Assembly: GCA_029783825.1 (NCBI GenBank)
Contig: JAREIK010016169.1
Span: 42,526-106,525, forward strand
Source: Sapria himalayana
Taxonomy: Eukaryota > Streptophyta > Magnoliopsida > Malpighiales > Rafflesiaceae
Direction of reading: 5' to 3'
DNA: 64,000 bases
Shown here: positions 1 to 13,241 of the stretch, one piece after another
Numbering within the stretch: position 1 is the first letter of the stretch
Layout of the letters: every line of letters starts with the position of its first letter
Notes under the pieces: generated by a model
Told to the model about the DNA's origin: nothing
Databases searched by the model: none
What the model saw: only the letters and a program-made list of their open reading frames with translations
Translations under genes and position numbers: made by a program

Positions 1-775
1 ATATTTTAATTGATATCTATCTTATTAATAATAGATTATTACTTTATTTTTTGATCATATTTAGAATATTTATCAATAATATTGTTTATATTGAATTTAT
101 TTGATATATAAATATAATGATTATTATAACTAAATATTGAATTCACATTTGAAAAAAATTTAAAAATTATTATATTTTCAAATGATATAACCTTTGAAAA
201 TATCAAAAAATAAAAAAATTAAATATTTTGTTATTTTAATTTTTAAATAAAACCTATAAACTACTAAATGCATACACTATAAAATCAGTAAACTCCTAAG
301 TACCATAATGCCTAAATACATAAACCATTAAACTGCTATATACTACTTAATAATTAAGAAATCTTATTTTTATTTCAATTTATTATTATTTTAAATATTC
401 ATTTTAATTATTTATTAGTTTATTTTTATAGATATATTTATTACAAATTAAATAATGAGAGTGACATAAATATTTTAATATATTTATTTTTAATCAAAAT
501 ATATATATACGCTAAAAAACTAGGTAAAATTTTAAAAATCAATTATTATTATCCAGTAATATTTTTAACCTTAATTTTGAATCAATTTGGGTTTCGTAAA
601 TATTTTTTAATTAATATTTATCTTATTATTAATAGTTTATTAATTTAATTTTTGATCATAATTATAATATCTATCAATAAAATTGTTCATATTGAATTTA
701 TATGATATATAATTTTAAATTTATTATAAGTAAATATTGTACTCACATTTAAAAAAATTTTAAATATTATTATAT

Positions 776-855
776 TTTCAAAGGTTATAACCTATGAAAA
801 TGACAAAAAATTAAAATTTTTTTTGTTATTTTTTCAAAGGTTATAACCTTCAAAA
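776..855 (+). repeat. Double dyad at a monomer-fusion junction
   Basis: Two copies of the satellite palindrome start only 56 bp apart (776 and 832) instead of ~595 bp. The first has the T-monomer signature (ACCTATGAAA right arm and following 'AAAATTTTTTTTGTTATT'). The second belongs to an S monomer ('CTTCAAAAATGAG' right side). This looks like a deletion of nearly a whole monomer, or more, that joined the A/T spacer of one subtype to the dyad of another. Confidence 0.7.
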
Positions 856-907
856 ATGAGAAAAATAACAAAAATAAATTTTTTATTATATCATTGTATA
901 AATAAAA

Positions 908-995
908 CATATAAACCATTAAATGCCTAAATACATAAATCTCTAAATTCCTTAACCCCGAAGCACCTAAATACCTAAACCTTTAAACTCGTAAA
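908..995 (+). repeat. Octamer block of an S monomer (example)
   Basis: Eleven consecutive octamers in exact 8-bp phase: CATATAAA, CCATTAAA, TGCCTAAA, TACATAAA, TCTCTAAA, TTCCTTAA, CCCCGAAG, CACCTAAA, TACCTAAA, CCTTTAAA, CTCGTAAA. The shared form is roughly NNCCTAAA, close to plant-type telomere repeats but with an 8-bp rather than 7-bp period. Nearly every monomer has an equivalent block at the same place; in inverted arrays it reads TTTAGG-like on the + strand. A telomeric ancestry is inference; the phase is directly visible. Confidence 0.85.
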
Positions 996-2565
996 CCTTA
1001 AATATAATTTAAATAATTTATTTAAATATTAATTACAAAATAAATTATGAGTGATACGAATTTAATTTAAATAATTTATTTTTCATCAAAAAAAATATGT
1101 AAGCTTTTGAAAAGAAGCAAAAACTAAAAAACAAAAATTATTATTTAGTAATAAATTTTACTTTGATTTTGAATCATTTTAAGTTTTGCAATTGTATTCT
1201 TATTTATATCTACCATATTAATAATAGCATATTAATTTATTTTTTGATAATTGATTTAATATCTATCAATAAAAGTCTTTATACTTAGTTTATATTATAT
1301 ATATTAATAATTAATATTATTACTAAATATTGTATTCACATTTTTAAAAAAATTTAAAATTATTATAATTTCAAATGTTATGACATTTGAAAATTTGAAA
1401 AAATATCAAAAATAAATTTTTTATTATTTCATTATTTAAATAAAAGTTATAAACCATTAAATGCCTAAATACTTAAATCAATAACTTCTAAATCTCGAAA
1501 ACCCTAAATAGATAAATTTTTTAAAAAGGTATATCCTAAATAATATATAATAAATCTCATTTTTATTTTTTTCATTATAATTTTAAATATTCATTTTAAT
1601 TATGTATTTTGTTTATTTTTATATAAATATTAATTACAAAATAAATTATAAGTTAGAAAAATATAATTTATATAAATTATTGTTAAACAAAAAAATATAG
1701 ATAAACTTATTAAAAGAAGAAAAAAATTAAAAACAAAAAATTATTATATAGTAATATATTTTATTTTGTTTCTGAATCATTTTAGGTCTTGTAATTATAT
1801 TTTAATTGATATCTAACTTATTAATAATAGATTATTAATTTATTATTTGATCATTATTAGAATATTTATCAATAAAAATATTTATATTTAATTTATATGA
1901 TATATAGATTTAATAATTATTATAACTAATTATTGTATTCACTTTTGAAAAAAATTTTAAAATTATTATATTTTCAAATGAAATAACCTTTGAACATGTG
2001 AAAAAACAAAAAAAATATTTTTATTATTATTTCTTTGTTTAAATAAAACCTATAAATCATTAAATGCCTAAATACTTAAATCACTAAACTACAAAATCCC
2101 GATACCGCTATATAGATAATTGATTAAATGGGTTGACCCTAAATAATAATTAATAAATCTCATTTTTATTTGTTTTCATTATAATTTAAAAAATTCATTT
2201 TGATTGTTTAGTTTTTTCTTTATATATATATATTTATTATAAAATAAATTATGAGTTAAAAATATAATTTATAAAAATTATTTTTCATCAAAAAATAGAT
2301 AAGCTTATAAAAAGAATAAAAATTTAAAAACAAATAATTAATATTAAGTAATATATTTATCTTTGCTTCTGAATCATTTTAGGTTTTGATATTATATTTT
2401 ATGTAATATCAATCTTATTAATAATAGATAATTAATTATTTTTTGATAAATATAGAATATCTATCAATAAAATTGTTTATATTGAATTTATATGATATAT
2501 AATTATTATGATTATTATAAATAAATATTTTTTCACTTTAGAAAAAAAATAAAAAATTATTATAT

Positions 2566-2589
2566 TTTCAAAGGTTATAACCTTTGAAA
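2566..2589. repeat. Perfect 24-bp satellite palindrome
   Basis: Exact dyad: arms TTTCAAAGGT and ACCTTTGAAA around TATA, in a P monomer. One of about ten perfect copies in the window; most other monomers differ by one to three bases. Confidence 0.95.
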
Positions 2590-3911
2590 ATATCAAAAAT
2601 AATAAAAATAATTTATTATTATTTTTTTTCTTAAATAAAACCTATAAACCACTAAATGCATATACAGTTAAATCAGTAAACTACTAAAGCACGTAATGCC
2701 TAAATATATAAACCATTAAACTTCTATATACTACTTAATAATTAATAAATGTAATTTTTATTTCTATTTATTATAATTTTAAATATTCATTTTAATTATT
2801 TATTAGTTTATTTTTATAGAAATATGTATTACAAAAAAAGTATGAGTGCGACAAATATAATTGAATTAATTTATTTTTAATAAAAAAAATATATTCTATA
2901 AAAGAAGTAGAAATTTAAAAATTTAAAATTATTATCCAGTAATATATTTTACTATAATTTTGAATCAATTTGAGTTTCATAAATATTTTTTAATTAATAT
3001 CTATCTTTTTATTAAAAGTTTATTAATTTAATTTTTGATCATTATTATATTATCTATCAATAAAATTATTTATATTGAATTTATATGATATATAATTTTT
3101 AATATTATTAAAACTAAATTTTGTATTCATATTTCAAAAAATTATAAATTTTATTATATTTTCAAAGGTTGTAACCTATAAAAATTATAATAAATTATAG
3201 ACAATTTTTTTGTTATTTTATTTTTTTTATATAAAACCTATAAACTACTAAATGCCTAAAAACATAAATCGCTAAACTCCTAACGGCAAAACCTCTAAAT
3301 TCTTAAACTATTAAACTGGTATACATTAATAATAAACTTAAATATCATTTTAATTTTTATTTAGTATAATTTTAAATTTTAATTTTAATTATCTATAAGT
3401 TTATTTTTAAATAAATATTAATTAGAAAATAAATAATTAGTGAGATGGATCTAATTTAAATTAAACCAGTATCCCTAAATAATAAATAATAAATAATAAA
3501 TCTCATTATTTTTTATTATAATTTTAAATATTCATTTTAATTATTTATTTTTTTATTTATATATAAATATTAATTACAAAATAAATTATGAGTTAGACAA
3601 ATATAATTTTTATAAATTATGTTCCATAAAAAAATATACTTAAATTTATTAAAAGAATAAAAATTTCAAAAACAAAAAATTATTATATAGTAATATATTT
3701 TTCTTTGCTTCTGAATCATTTTAAGTTTTGAAATTATATTTTTAATTAATATCTATCTTATTATTATTGAATTATTAATTTATTTTTTGATTATTATTAG
3801 AATATTTATCAATAAAATTGTTTATATTTAATTTATATAATATATAAATATAATGATTAGTATATCTAAATATTGTATTCATATTTGAAAAAAATTTGAA
3901 AATTATTATAT

Positions 3912-3935
3912 TTTCAAAGGTTATAACCTTTGAAA
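3912..3935. repeat. Perfect 24-bp satellite palindrome
   Basis: Exact copy of the dyad in the P monomer that carries the hAT insertion about 72 bp downstream. Confidence 0.95.
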
Positions 3936-4007
3936 ATATCAAAAAATAATAAAAATAAATTTTTTGTTATTTTACTTTTTAAATAAAACCTATAAACCAC
4001 TAAATGC

Positions 4008-4033
4008 TAGGGGTGCTCATGGGACGGGACGGG
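4008..4033 (+). repeat. hAT copy L, left terminal inverted repeat
   Basis: Starts TAGGGGTGCTCATGGGAC immediately after the 8-bp duplication CTAAATGC, then runs into GGGACGGGAC subterminal repeats. This is the 3' side of the transposase gene. Confidence 0.85.
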
Positions 4034-4978
4034 ATAGGGATTACAAATCTCCAGTCCCTTCCCACAGTTCGGAGATTTTTTTTTGAAGATCCAGACCCGT
4101 GCCATAGGTTGAAAATATTGGGACGAGACGGGACGTAGATCGGGGATTTTGGGTAGGAGAAAAAGGTCCCGGGACGGGACAGAGTTCAAACATTTTTTTT
4201 AATTTATTTTTTTCAAACTGGCCAAATTAGTTCATGTCGAAACCTTTTGTAGTACCATTTATCATTCCTTAGTTATGTATCTTTCAAACTCAAATTGGGC
4301 CAATTTTGTTTTGTCAAATAGGTTGAATAACGCAAATGAGTTTCATTACCTTGTCAAAAGCATTGATGTGCAGAAAAGGATAGAAATGTTAAATAGAACG
4401 GGAACGAGTTGTGTACTTAATTTGGTTCTTTGTTTTGTCACAAGTTGGCTTTGTTCAGCCGAGTGAAAGTTAACCATAATAGCAATATTACATTTTTTAA
4501 ACAATTACTTAAGATATTAAGGAATAGCTAAAGATGACCACAAACATTGGTAGCAGCAATTACGACTTAAGTAATTGCTAAAATAAGGCAGCTTAATATA
4601 ACAAAAAAAAATACAACTAATAACAACCATGATAATAATCTTTTCAAAGGTCCGTCCCATAACAGCAATGAAAATCCAAACCCAATTAATTATCACTTCT
4701 ACAACTCCTCCCTTTTCTTCCTCCACTGTAGAAGGACAACCAAACATGAAAATGTGTTAATCAAGTAGACATAAATTTCTAAGATGAAAGAGTAATAAAA
4801 AAACAAAATATTACCTTATAAAATTTAATACACTCATTCCAAATTTAGTTGACCAACTATAGTTGGAAGAATATTTGGATCTTGTGACCCCTCTGAAAAT
4901 TCTAATTGAACCATATTTTTATTGAATTGAATGAATAAAATAAGTAAAAGTGAAATTAAAATTTACAAGATTTGTATA

Positions 4979-7122
4979 CTAACCTGATTCATTATCATCA
5001 AGGTCTTGAACAAATTCTTCAATTTCAATAGGTATGTTTGAGCTTCTCAACCAATCTTGTAGACATATGAGAACTTCTGCTGTAATAGGTGTTAAAAAAC
5101 TCCTAAATTTTTCATAAGTTCTCCCCCCAGTGCTAAATGTAGATTTGTAGGCCACAGTAGATGCTTGGATAGCTAATATATCTCTTCCTACATTTGCCAA
5201 AGAAGGATACCTAACCTCATTTATCTTCCACTAGTTTAGAAGATCAAAATCAATTCTATTTTTTTCAAGTTTGTCCTCCAAGTACCTATCCAACACTTCC
5301 AAAGCTGCAACTTCTTGTTCTTTCTCCAATTCAACAAAAAAATAATCAACATCAGTATCACTATCATCAAAGAAATCATCATTTTTCTACAACACAGTAG
5401 AAGAGAAATCATCTTCTTTTGATTCATCTTCATTTAAATCTTTATAATCAACCATCATCTCATTTAAAGCATTTATAACCTGTTAACCAAATTTTTCGAC
5501 AATTCCTCACCATAATGCTAAGTGTACTTAGCATTGAGATATTTGAGCTTATATCTAGGATCCAACACTACTGCTACAAAAAACATAATATTTGTTGACT
5601 GAAGAGAACCCAATATTTGTTGAATTTATGCCTCATTTTCATACCCATTTCAGACACCATTGTATCTTTACTATTTTCACAAAGCTCAATTTTTTTTCAA
5701 GATTCGAATAATCTCAGGAAAATAAACACTAGAGGTAGAATATTATGAGCTAGAAAATTTACAAGTTACCTCATAAAAAGTTTTCAAGAAACGAGCCAAA
5801 ATTTGGTGTTTGTTCAGTCTCTCTTAGTTGGAACGTTTGAACCAAACTCCTTCAAAAACCTTTTTTCTTTGTCCTCCAACTTATTATATTCTTTTTGATA
5901 TTTTATATCAGTTTGTAGCATCAAATAAGTTGAATTCAATCTTTTAGGATGATCTAATTTCAATGAAGATCCTTATGACAAGTTTGCTTCTTCAACACAT
6001 AACTTAAACATATATAATCTTTTAGGACTGCTCCTCACATATTTCACCACACCTCTAATTTTTTGAATAGCGCCCTCAACTACTGCAATGTCATCTCTGA
6101 CAATTAAGTTTAGGATATGAGCACAACATCTCATATGAAAATGCTCGCCTCTCAAAGGTACAACACTTTTCTTCACAAGCTTTTTTTCAATTGTTCAACT
6201 GCAACATCATTATTTGATGTATTGTCAACAATAATTCAGATCAACTTTCTCAAACCCCATTCATTCATGCAAAACTAAATAGCATTTCTAATATTAACTC
6301 CAGAATGACTTTTAATTACACAAAAGTTCAAAAGCCTTTTATGCATATTCCATTGAGAATCAAATAAAATGAACAGTCAAACATATATAAGATAAATTTT
6401 GAATGCTAGTCCAAGTGTTGGTAGTCAATGAAACTCAACAACAATGAGATGATATGCTATCAAATAATTTCTTCTTTTCCTTCACAAACAAAGAAAAACA
6501 ATACCTCGGTGTAGAGTGCCTAGATGGAATTTTAAATTGAGGCACACTAACTTCACAAAACTCCTTGAACTCATCCCTCTCAACAAAACAAAAAGGCAAT
6601 TCATCTTTTATGATCATTTTCACCAAAGCCTCCCTAACTAGTTGTTGATCAAATTGCCAACAAGTTAATTTGTTGTTCTCTGAACTAGTACCTTTAGTGA
6701 AACTCATGAAATATTGTGACTTGTCTTTACCTTTGTGAGCTTCTATTAATTCTTTTTTTGAGTGGAAATTTCCTTCACGTCTCTCTCAAGTATTTCCATA
6801 AACCCAAAGTACCTTGATCACTTTTTGCCAAGTGTTCTTTCCTACACCATATACAAGCTGCCCTTCTAGTTTCAATTCCCTCTTAATCAACTAATATCTC
6901 ATAAGTTTCTCAAACAGCAGACTTATACTTTTTATGAGCTTGAGGTTCAAATGTACCTTGACTTTCTTTTATAATTGGAATTGAAGAACCTGCCATAACA
7001 ATAGGAGCGTTCGTGAAAGGATGATGATTAGATATTCCAGTACTTTGATCATTTAAGATGTGATCATCTTCAATTTATTGTATTTTTCATTTACCGCTGG
7101 ATTGTGTCATCTACATTGCCAT
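4979..7122 (-). pseudogene. hAT transposase pseudogene (BED finger / hATC), copy L
   Basis: Recognisable Ac/RICESLEEPER-like transposase in pieces. The probable start is the ATG at 7122-7120, but a stop follows within a few codons. A BED-finger part with CIWC is near 6843-6860. The 6435-6707 frame holds WQFDQQLVREALVKMI and FVERDEFKEF. The 5973-6176 frame holds HFHMRCCAHILNLIVRDD, the conserved C..H segment of the RNase-H-like core. The C-terminal hATC dimerisation segment (ANVGRDILAIQASTVAYKS, FRSFLTPITAEVLICLQDW) is at 4979-5200. The motif usually TTDTW in the family reads TTNTW, so a likely catalytic Asp is already Asn. A TAA interrupts after EEANLS, where the other copy reads on. After NESG a GT donor-like site and a later TTTTCAG suggest one or two short 3' exons. 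Family assignment is sure; gene structure is approximate. Confidence 0.88.
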
Positions 7123-7693
7123 TAATTAATATGATATGTTAAGCATATATACATATAAATATTTCAAACAAGCAAGCTCTACAAAACTGACTGTAACACA
7201 TTCAGCCCACTCATTCGGCCCAACCACAACACCACAACAAATACTCCACAAAACTGACTACGAGATTTAATAGTAATAATTAATCACTCAATTTTCATCA
7301 GAAAAACAAAATAAAAGGCCGGTGGCATCTTAGACACGGTGGAGGCAAGCAGAAGTGCGACGGACAAGGGCTGGACCTAACTGAGCACTGCTGGAATGGC
7401 GTGAGGTGGCCTGGAACTCATAGGAACAGCAATAGGTGGGTCAGAATTGGATGGGCAGTAGTGGAATTGGTGGCATCTTCATGTTATATATATATATATA
7501 TATATATTATCCTGGTTCTAGTATCGGTTTTTTAGGAAGTGACTGTTCTCGGGATGGATATTGCTTAAGATTCGGAACCATCAAAAAATAAAAAATACAT
7601 GACAGAATGGGATGGGAAAAGTCAAAGTCAACGGATTTTTATCAGTCCCGATTTTTTGGGGACAAGAGTTCGGGTCGGGTCGCGAATCTCCGA

Positions 7694-7711
7694 GTCTCGT
7701 GAGTAGCCCTA
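7694..7711 (-). repeat. hAT copy L, right terminal inverted repeat
   Basis: On the reverse strand reads TAGGGCTACTCACGAGAC and is followed by the target duplication CAAAATGC at 7712-7719. This is the 5' side of the transposase gene. Confidence 0.85.
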
Positions 7712-8967
7712 CAAAATGCATATAAAGTTAAATCAGTAAACTCCTAAATCTCATAATACCTAAATACATAAACCATTAAACCGCTAAATACTACTTAATA
7801 ATTAATAAATCTAATTTTTATTGCTATTTTTTATATATTTAAATATTCATTTTAAAAATTTATTAGTGTGTTTATTTAGAAATATTTATTACATAATAAA
7901 TTATGAGTGGGACAAATATAATTTAAATAATATATTATTTATCTAATAAAAATATATGCATATAAAAGAAGCATAAATTTAAAAATTAAAAATTATTATC
8001 AAGTAATATAAGTTACTTTAATTTTGAATCAATTTGGGTTTTGTAAATATTTCTTAATTAATATCTATCTTAATATTAATAGTTTATAAATTTAATTTTT
8101 GATCATTATTATAATATCTATCAATAAAATTATTTATATTAAATTTATATGATATATAATTATTAATATTATTATAACAAAATATTGTATTAAAATTTCA
8201 AAAAATTTTAAATATTATTATATTTTCAAATGATATAACTTATGAAAATGATAAAAAATAATAGAAATTTTTTTTGTTATTTTATTTTTTTAAATAAAAC
8301 ATATAAACCACTAAAAGACAAAAAAACATAAATTGCTAAACATCAAATGACAAAACCTCTAAATACTTAAATCATTAAACTGGTATACATTAATAATAAA
8401 TCATAAATCTCATTTTAATTTTTATTCAGTATTATTTTAAATTTTTATTTTAATTATTTATCAATTTATTTTATAGAAATATTAATTACAAAATAAATTA
8501 TTAGTGAGACAGATCTAATTTAAAGTAAATTGGTATCCCTAAATAATAAATAATAAATCTCATTTTTTTTTCATTATAATTTTAAATATTCATTTTAATT
8601 ATTTATTTGTTTATATATATATAAATATTAATTACAAAATAAATTGAGTTAGACAAATATAATTTATATAAATTATTTTTCATCAAAAAAATTGTTGATA
8701 AACTTTTTAAAAGAAAAAAAAATTTCAAAACAAAAAATTATTATATAGTAATATATTTTGTGTTTCTTCTAAATCATTTTAGGTTTTTTAATTATATTTT
8801 AATTGATGTCTATCTTATTAATAATATATTATTAATTTATTTTTTGATCATTATTAGAATATTTATCAATAAAATTATTTATATTGAATTTATTTGATAT
8901 ATAAATATAATGGTTATTATAACTAAATATTGTATTCACATTTAAAAAAATTTAAAAATTATTATAT

Positions 8968-8991
8968 TTTCAAAGGTTATAACCTTTGAAA
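8968..8991. repeat. Perfect 24-bp satellite palindrome
   Basis: Exact dyad in a P monomer, following a T monomer of the long (745-bp) class. Confidence 0.95.
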
Positions 8992-11900
8992 ATATAATAA
9001 AAATAAAAATAAATTTTAATTATTTTATTTTTTTAATAAAACCTATAAACCAATAAATGCATACACAGTTAAATTAGTAAACTCCTAAACTTCATAATGC
9101 CTAAATTCATAAACGATTAAACCTCAATATACTACTTAATAATTAATAAATCTAATTTTTATTTGTAATTATTATATTTTTATATATTCATTTTAATTAT
9201 TTTTTAGTTTATTTTTATAGAAATATTTATTACAAAATAAATTATGAGAGCGGCATATATGTTTTAATTAATTTATTTTTAATCAAAAAAATATATGCTT
9301 ATAAAAGAAGTAAAAATTTTGAAATTAAAAATTATTATCCAGTAATATATTTTACTTTAATTTTGAATCAATTTCGGGTTTGTAAATATTTTTTAATTAA
9401 TATCAATCTTTTTATTAATAGTTTATTAACTTAAATTTGATCATTATTATAATATCTATCAATAAAATTGTTTATATTGAATTTATATGATATATAATTA
9501 TTAATATTATTATAACTAAATATTGTTATCACATTTCAAAAAACTTTAAATATTATTATATTTTCAAAGGTTATAATCTATGAAAATGAGAAAAATGTAC
9601 AATTGTTTTTTTGTTATTTTATTGTTTAAATAAAACCCATAAACCACTAAATGTCTAAAAACATAAATTGCTAAACTCATAAACGACAAAACCTTTAAAT
9701 ACTTAAATTATTAAACAGGTGTACTTTAATAATAAATCATAAATCTCAATTTAATTTTTATTTAGGATAATTTTAAATTTTTATTTTTATTATTTATCAG
9801 TTTATTTTTATAGAAATATTAATTACATAATAAATTATTAGTGAGACTGATCTAAATTAAATAATTTATTTTTCATCAATAAAAATATATATCCTTATAA
9901 AAAGAGGCAAAATTTTAAAATTAAAAATTTATTATTTAGTAATATATTTTATTTTTATTTTGAATCATTTTAGATTTTGCAATTATATTTTAATTTATAT
10001 CATTCTTATTAATAATTGTTTATTAATTTTTTATTGATCATTATTATAATATCTATTAATAAAATTATTTATATTGAGTTTACATTATATATAATTATTA
10101 AGATTATTATTACTGAATATTATATTCACATTTAAAAAAAATTAAAAATTATTATAATTTCAAAGGTTATATCCTTCAAAGATTAAAAAAAATCAAAAAT
10201 TAAATTTTTTATTTTTTTCATTCTTTAAATAAAAACTATAAATCAATAAAGGCCTAAACATTTCAATCACTAAACCCCAAAACACCTAAATACTTAAACC
10301 ATTAAACTAGTATATCCTGAATAATAAATAATAAATCTCTATTTTATTTGTATTCATTATAATTTTAAATATTCATTTTAATTATTTATTACTTTATTTT
10401 TATAGAATTATAAATTTAAATTAAATTATGAGAAAGACAAATATAATTTAAATAATTTACTTTTAATAACAAAAAATATAAACTTATAAAACGAAGCAAA
10501 ACATGAAAGAAAGTATTATTTTATAATATATTTTACTTTGATTTTGAATAAATTTATGTTTTGCAAATATATTTAAAATAATATCTATCTTATTAATAAT
10601 AGTTTATTAATTTATTTTTTGATCATTAATATAATATGTTTCAATATAATTGTTTATATTGAATTTACATGATATATAATTATTAAGATTATCATACCTA
10701 AATATAGTATTCACATATAACAAAAATTTAAAAATTGTTATATTTTCAAAGTTTATAACCTTCAAAAATGAGAAAAAATAACAAAAATAAATTTTTTCTT
10801 ATATCATTATTTAAAGAAAACTTATAAACCATTAAATGCCTAAATACATAAATATCTAAACTCCTAAACCCCGAAGACCCTAAATACTTAAACCTTTAAA
10901 CTTGTAAACCTTAAATATAATTTAAATAATTTATAGAAATATTAATTACAAAATAAATTATGAGTGATACAAATATAATTTAAATAATTTATTTTTCATC
11001 AAAAAAAGATATAAGGTTATAAAATGATGCAAAAACTAAAAAAAAATTATTATTTAGTAATAAATTTTACTTTGATTTTGAATCATTTTAGGTTTTTTAA
11101 TTATATTTTAATTTATATGTATTATATTAATAATAGTTTATTAATTTGTTTTTTGATAATTGATATAACATCTACCGATAAAATTTTTTATATTTAGTTT
11201 ATATTATATATAGTTATAATATTTATTATTACTAAATATTGTATTCACATTTTTAAAAAAATTTAAAATTATTATATTTTCAAATGTTATAACCTTTGAA
11301 AATTTGAAAAAATATGAAAAATAAATTTTTTGTTATTTAATTGTTTGAATAAAACCTATAATCCATTAAATGCCTAAATACTTAAATCAATAACTTTTAA
11401 ATCTCGAAAACCCTAAATAGATAAATTTTTTTAAAAAATATATCTTAAATACTAAATAATAAATCTCATTTTTATTTTTTTCATTATAATTTTAAATATT
11501 CATTTTAATTATTTACTTGTTTATTTTTATATAAATATTAATTACAAAATAAATTATAAGTTATACAAATATAATTTATATAAATTATTTTTCAACAAAA
11601 AAATATAGATAAACTTAATAAAAGAAGAAAAAAATTAAAAACAAAAAAATATTAAATAGTAATATATTTTGCTTTGATTCTGAATCATTTTAGGTTTTGT
11701 AATTATATTTTAAATGATATCTAACTTATTAATAATAGATTATTAATTCATTTTTTGATCATTATTAGAATATTTATCAATAAAAATGTTTATATTGAAT
11801 TTATAAGATATATAAATTTAATAATTTTTATAACTAAATATTGTATTCACTTTTGAAAAAAGTTTAAAAATTTTTATATTTTCAAAGTTTATAATCTTTG

Positions 11901-13068
11901 AACATGTGAAAAAATAAAAAAATATTTTTTTTGTTATTTCATTGTTTAAATAAAACCTATAAATCACTAAATGCCTAAACACTTAAATCACTAAACTACA
12001 AAGTCCTGATACCCCTATATAGATAATCCTTAAAACCGGTATACCATAAATAATAATTAATAAATCTCATTTTTATTTGTTTTCATTATAATTAAAAAAA
12101 TTCAATTTGATTGTTAAGTTTATATATATATATATATTATAAAATAAATTATGAGTTAAAAATATAATTTATAAAAGTTATTTTTCAACAAAAAATAGAT
12201 AAGCTTATAAAAAGAATAAAAATTTAAAAACAAATAATTATTATTAAGTAATATATTTTGCTTTGCTTTTGAATCATTTTAGGTTTTTATATTATATTTT
12301 AAGTAATATCAATGTTATTCATAATAGATTTTTAATTTATTTTTTGATAATTATTAGAATATATATCAATAAAATTGTTTATATTGAATTTATATGATAT
12401 ATAATTATTATGATTATTATAAATAAATATTGTATTCACTTTTGAAAAAAATTTAAAAATTATTATATTTTCAAAGGTTATAATCTTAAAAAATGAGAAA
12501 GAATACAAATAATAAATTTTTTGTTATTTCTTTTTTCAATAAAACCTATATACCACTAAATGTTTACTTACTTAAATCAGTAGCACATAAAACCCGAAAC
12601 CCCTAAATACATAAACCTTATAACAGCTATATACTACTTAATAAATATAAAATCTCATTTTTATTTTTATTTATTATAATTTTAAATATTCATTTTAATT
12701 ATTTATATTTTAATTTTTTAGAAAAATTAATTATAAAATAAATTTCGAGTGACACAGATATTATTTAAAAAATTTATTTTTAATCATAAAAAAATATAAG
12801 CTTATAAAAAGATGGCAAAGTTTAAAAATTAAATATTATTATTTAGTAATATATATATATTTTTTGATTTTGAATCATTTTGTGTTATGTAAATATATTT
12901 TAATTAATATTTATATTATTAATAATAGTTTATTAATTTAATTTTTGATCATTATTATATATCTATCATTAAAATTATTTATATTGAATTTATATGATAT
13001 ATAATTAATAAGATTAATATAGTTATACATGGTATTCACATTTCAAAAGATTTTAAAAATTACTTTAT

Positions 13069-13092
13069 TTTCAAAGGTTATAACCTTTGAAA
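13069..13092. repeat. Perfect 24-bp satellite palindrome
   Basis: Exact dyad in the W monomer; the solo LTR begins about 150 bp further on, just after this monomer's octamer block. Confidence 0.95.
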
Positions 13093-13241
13093 ATCTAAAA
13101 AAAATCAAAATAAAAATTTTTATTTTAATTATATAAATAAAACCTATATACCACTAAATACCTAAAAACATAAATTTCTAAACTCCTAAACGAAAAAACC
13201 CCTAAATAATCGATCCATTAAACTGGTATACCATATATAAT

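Larger units (their letters stand above)
1..4007 (+). repeat. AT-rich satellite array, block A1 (+ orientation)
   Basis: Tandem ~595-bp monomers, seen by the recurring dyad (arms TTTCAAAGGT / ACCTTTGAAA) starting near 176, 776, 832, 1369, 1968, 2566, 3160 and 3912. After each dyad come an A/T-rich spacer, an 8-bp-register octamer block ending around 'CCCTAAATAATAAAT', then conserved landmarks 'ATTAATTACAAAATAAATTATGAGTGAGAC', an ATAAGCTTAT-like site and 'TTTTTTGATCATTATTA'. The octamer blocks give the subtype order P, (T/S junction), S, Q, R, P, T, P. The spacing 3160 to 3912 (~750) reflects a ~150-bp internal duplication in the T monomer. No credible coding sequence: short open frames here are a by-product of base composition. 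The last 8 bases (CTAAATGC) are one target-site duplication of the hAT insertion. Confidence 0.93.
4008..7711 (-). mobile_element. hAT (Ac-like) DNA transposon, decayed copy L
   Basis: A ~3.70-kb element with 8-bp target duplications CTAAATGC (4000-4007) and CAAAATGC (7712-7719, one mismatch), as expected for the hAT superfamily. Terminal inverted repeats begin TAGGGGTGCTCATGGGAC (left) and TAGGGCTACTCACGAGAC (right end, reverse strand), 14 of 18 matching. The left subterminal region carries repeated GGGACGGGAC motifs (4021-4030, 4120-4135, 4171-4180), plausible transposase-binding repeats. The transposase remnant lies on the minus strand. A (TA)n run is at about 7485-7507. It is inverted relative to the second copy and occupies the same site of the same monomer subtype, so both derive from one insertion later duplicated with the satellite. 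Stops and frameshifts make autonomous activity very unlikely. Confidence 0.93.
7712..13241 (+). repeat. AT-rich satellite array, block A2 (+ orientation)
   Basis: Dyads start near 8221, 8968 (perfect), 9558, 10150, 10742, 11276, 11875, 12470 and 13069 (perfect). Spacings are ~745, 593, 592, 592, 534, 599, 595 and 595. Octamer blocks give the order P (remainder after hAT), T, P, T, U, S, Q, R, V, W. The 534-bp step is the S monomer, which lacks the ~60-bp 'TCTCATTTTTATTTGTATTC' segment after its octamers ('CTTAAATATAATTTAAATAATTTATAGAAA'). The first T monomer carries the ~150-bp internal duplication. The W monomer at the end is interrupted by the solo LTR. No coding sequence seen. Confidence 0.93.

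Noticed and set aside
908..995. CRISPR-like array of short regularly spaced repeats
   Set aside because: The units are contiguous 8-mers without spacers, inside a eukaryotic-type satellite.
4275..4747. Open frames at 4275-4466 and 4517-4747 as separate genes
   Set aside because: They lie in the 3' part of the hAT element. At most 4517-4747 overlaps a short 3' exon of the transposase (VEEEKGG); no independent family is recognisable.
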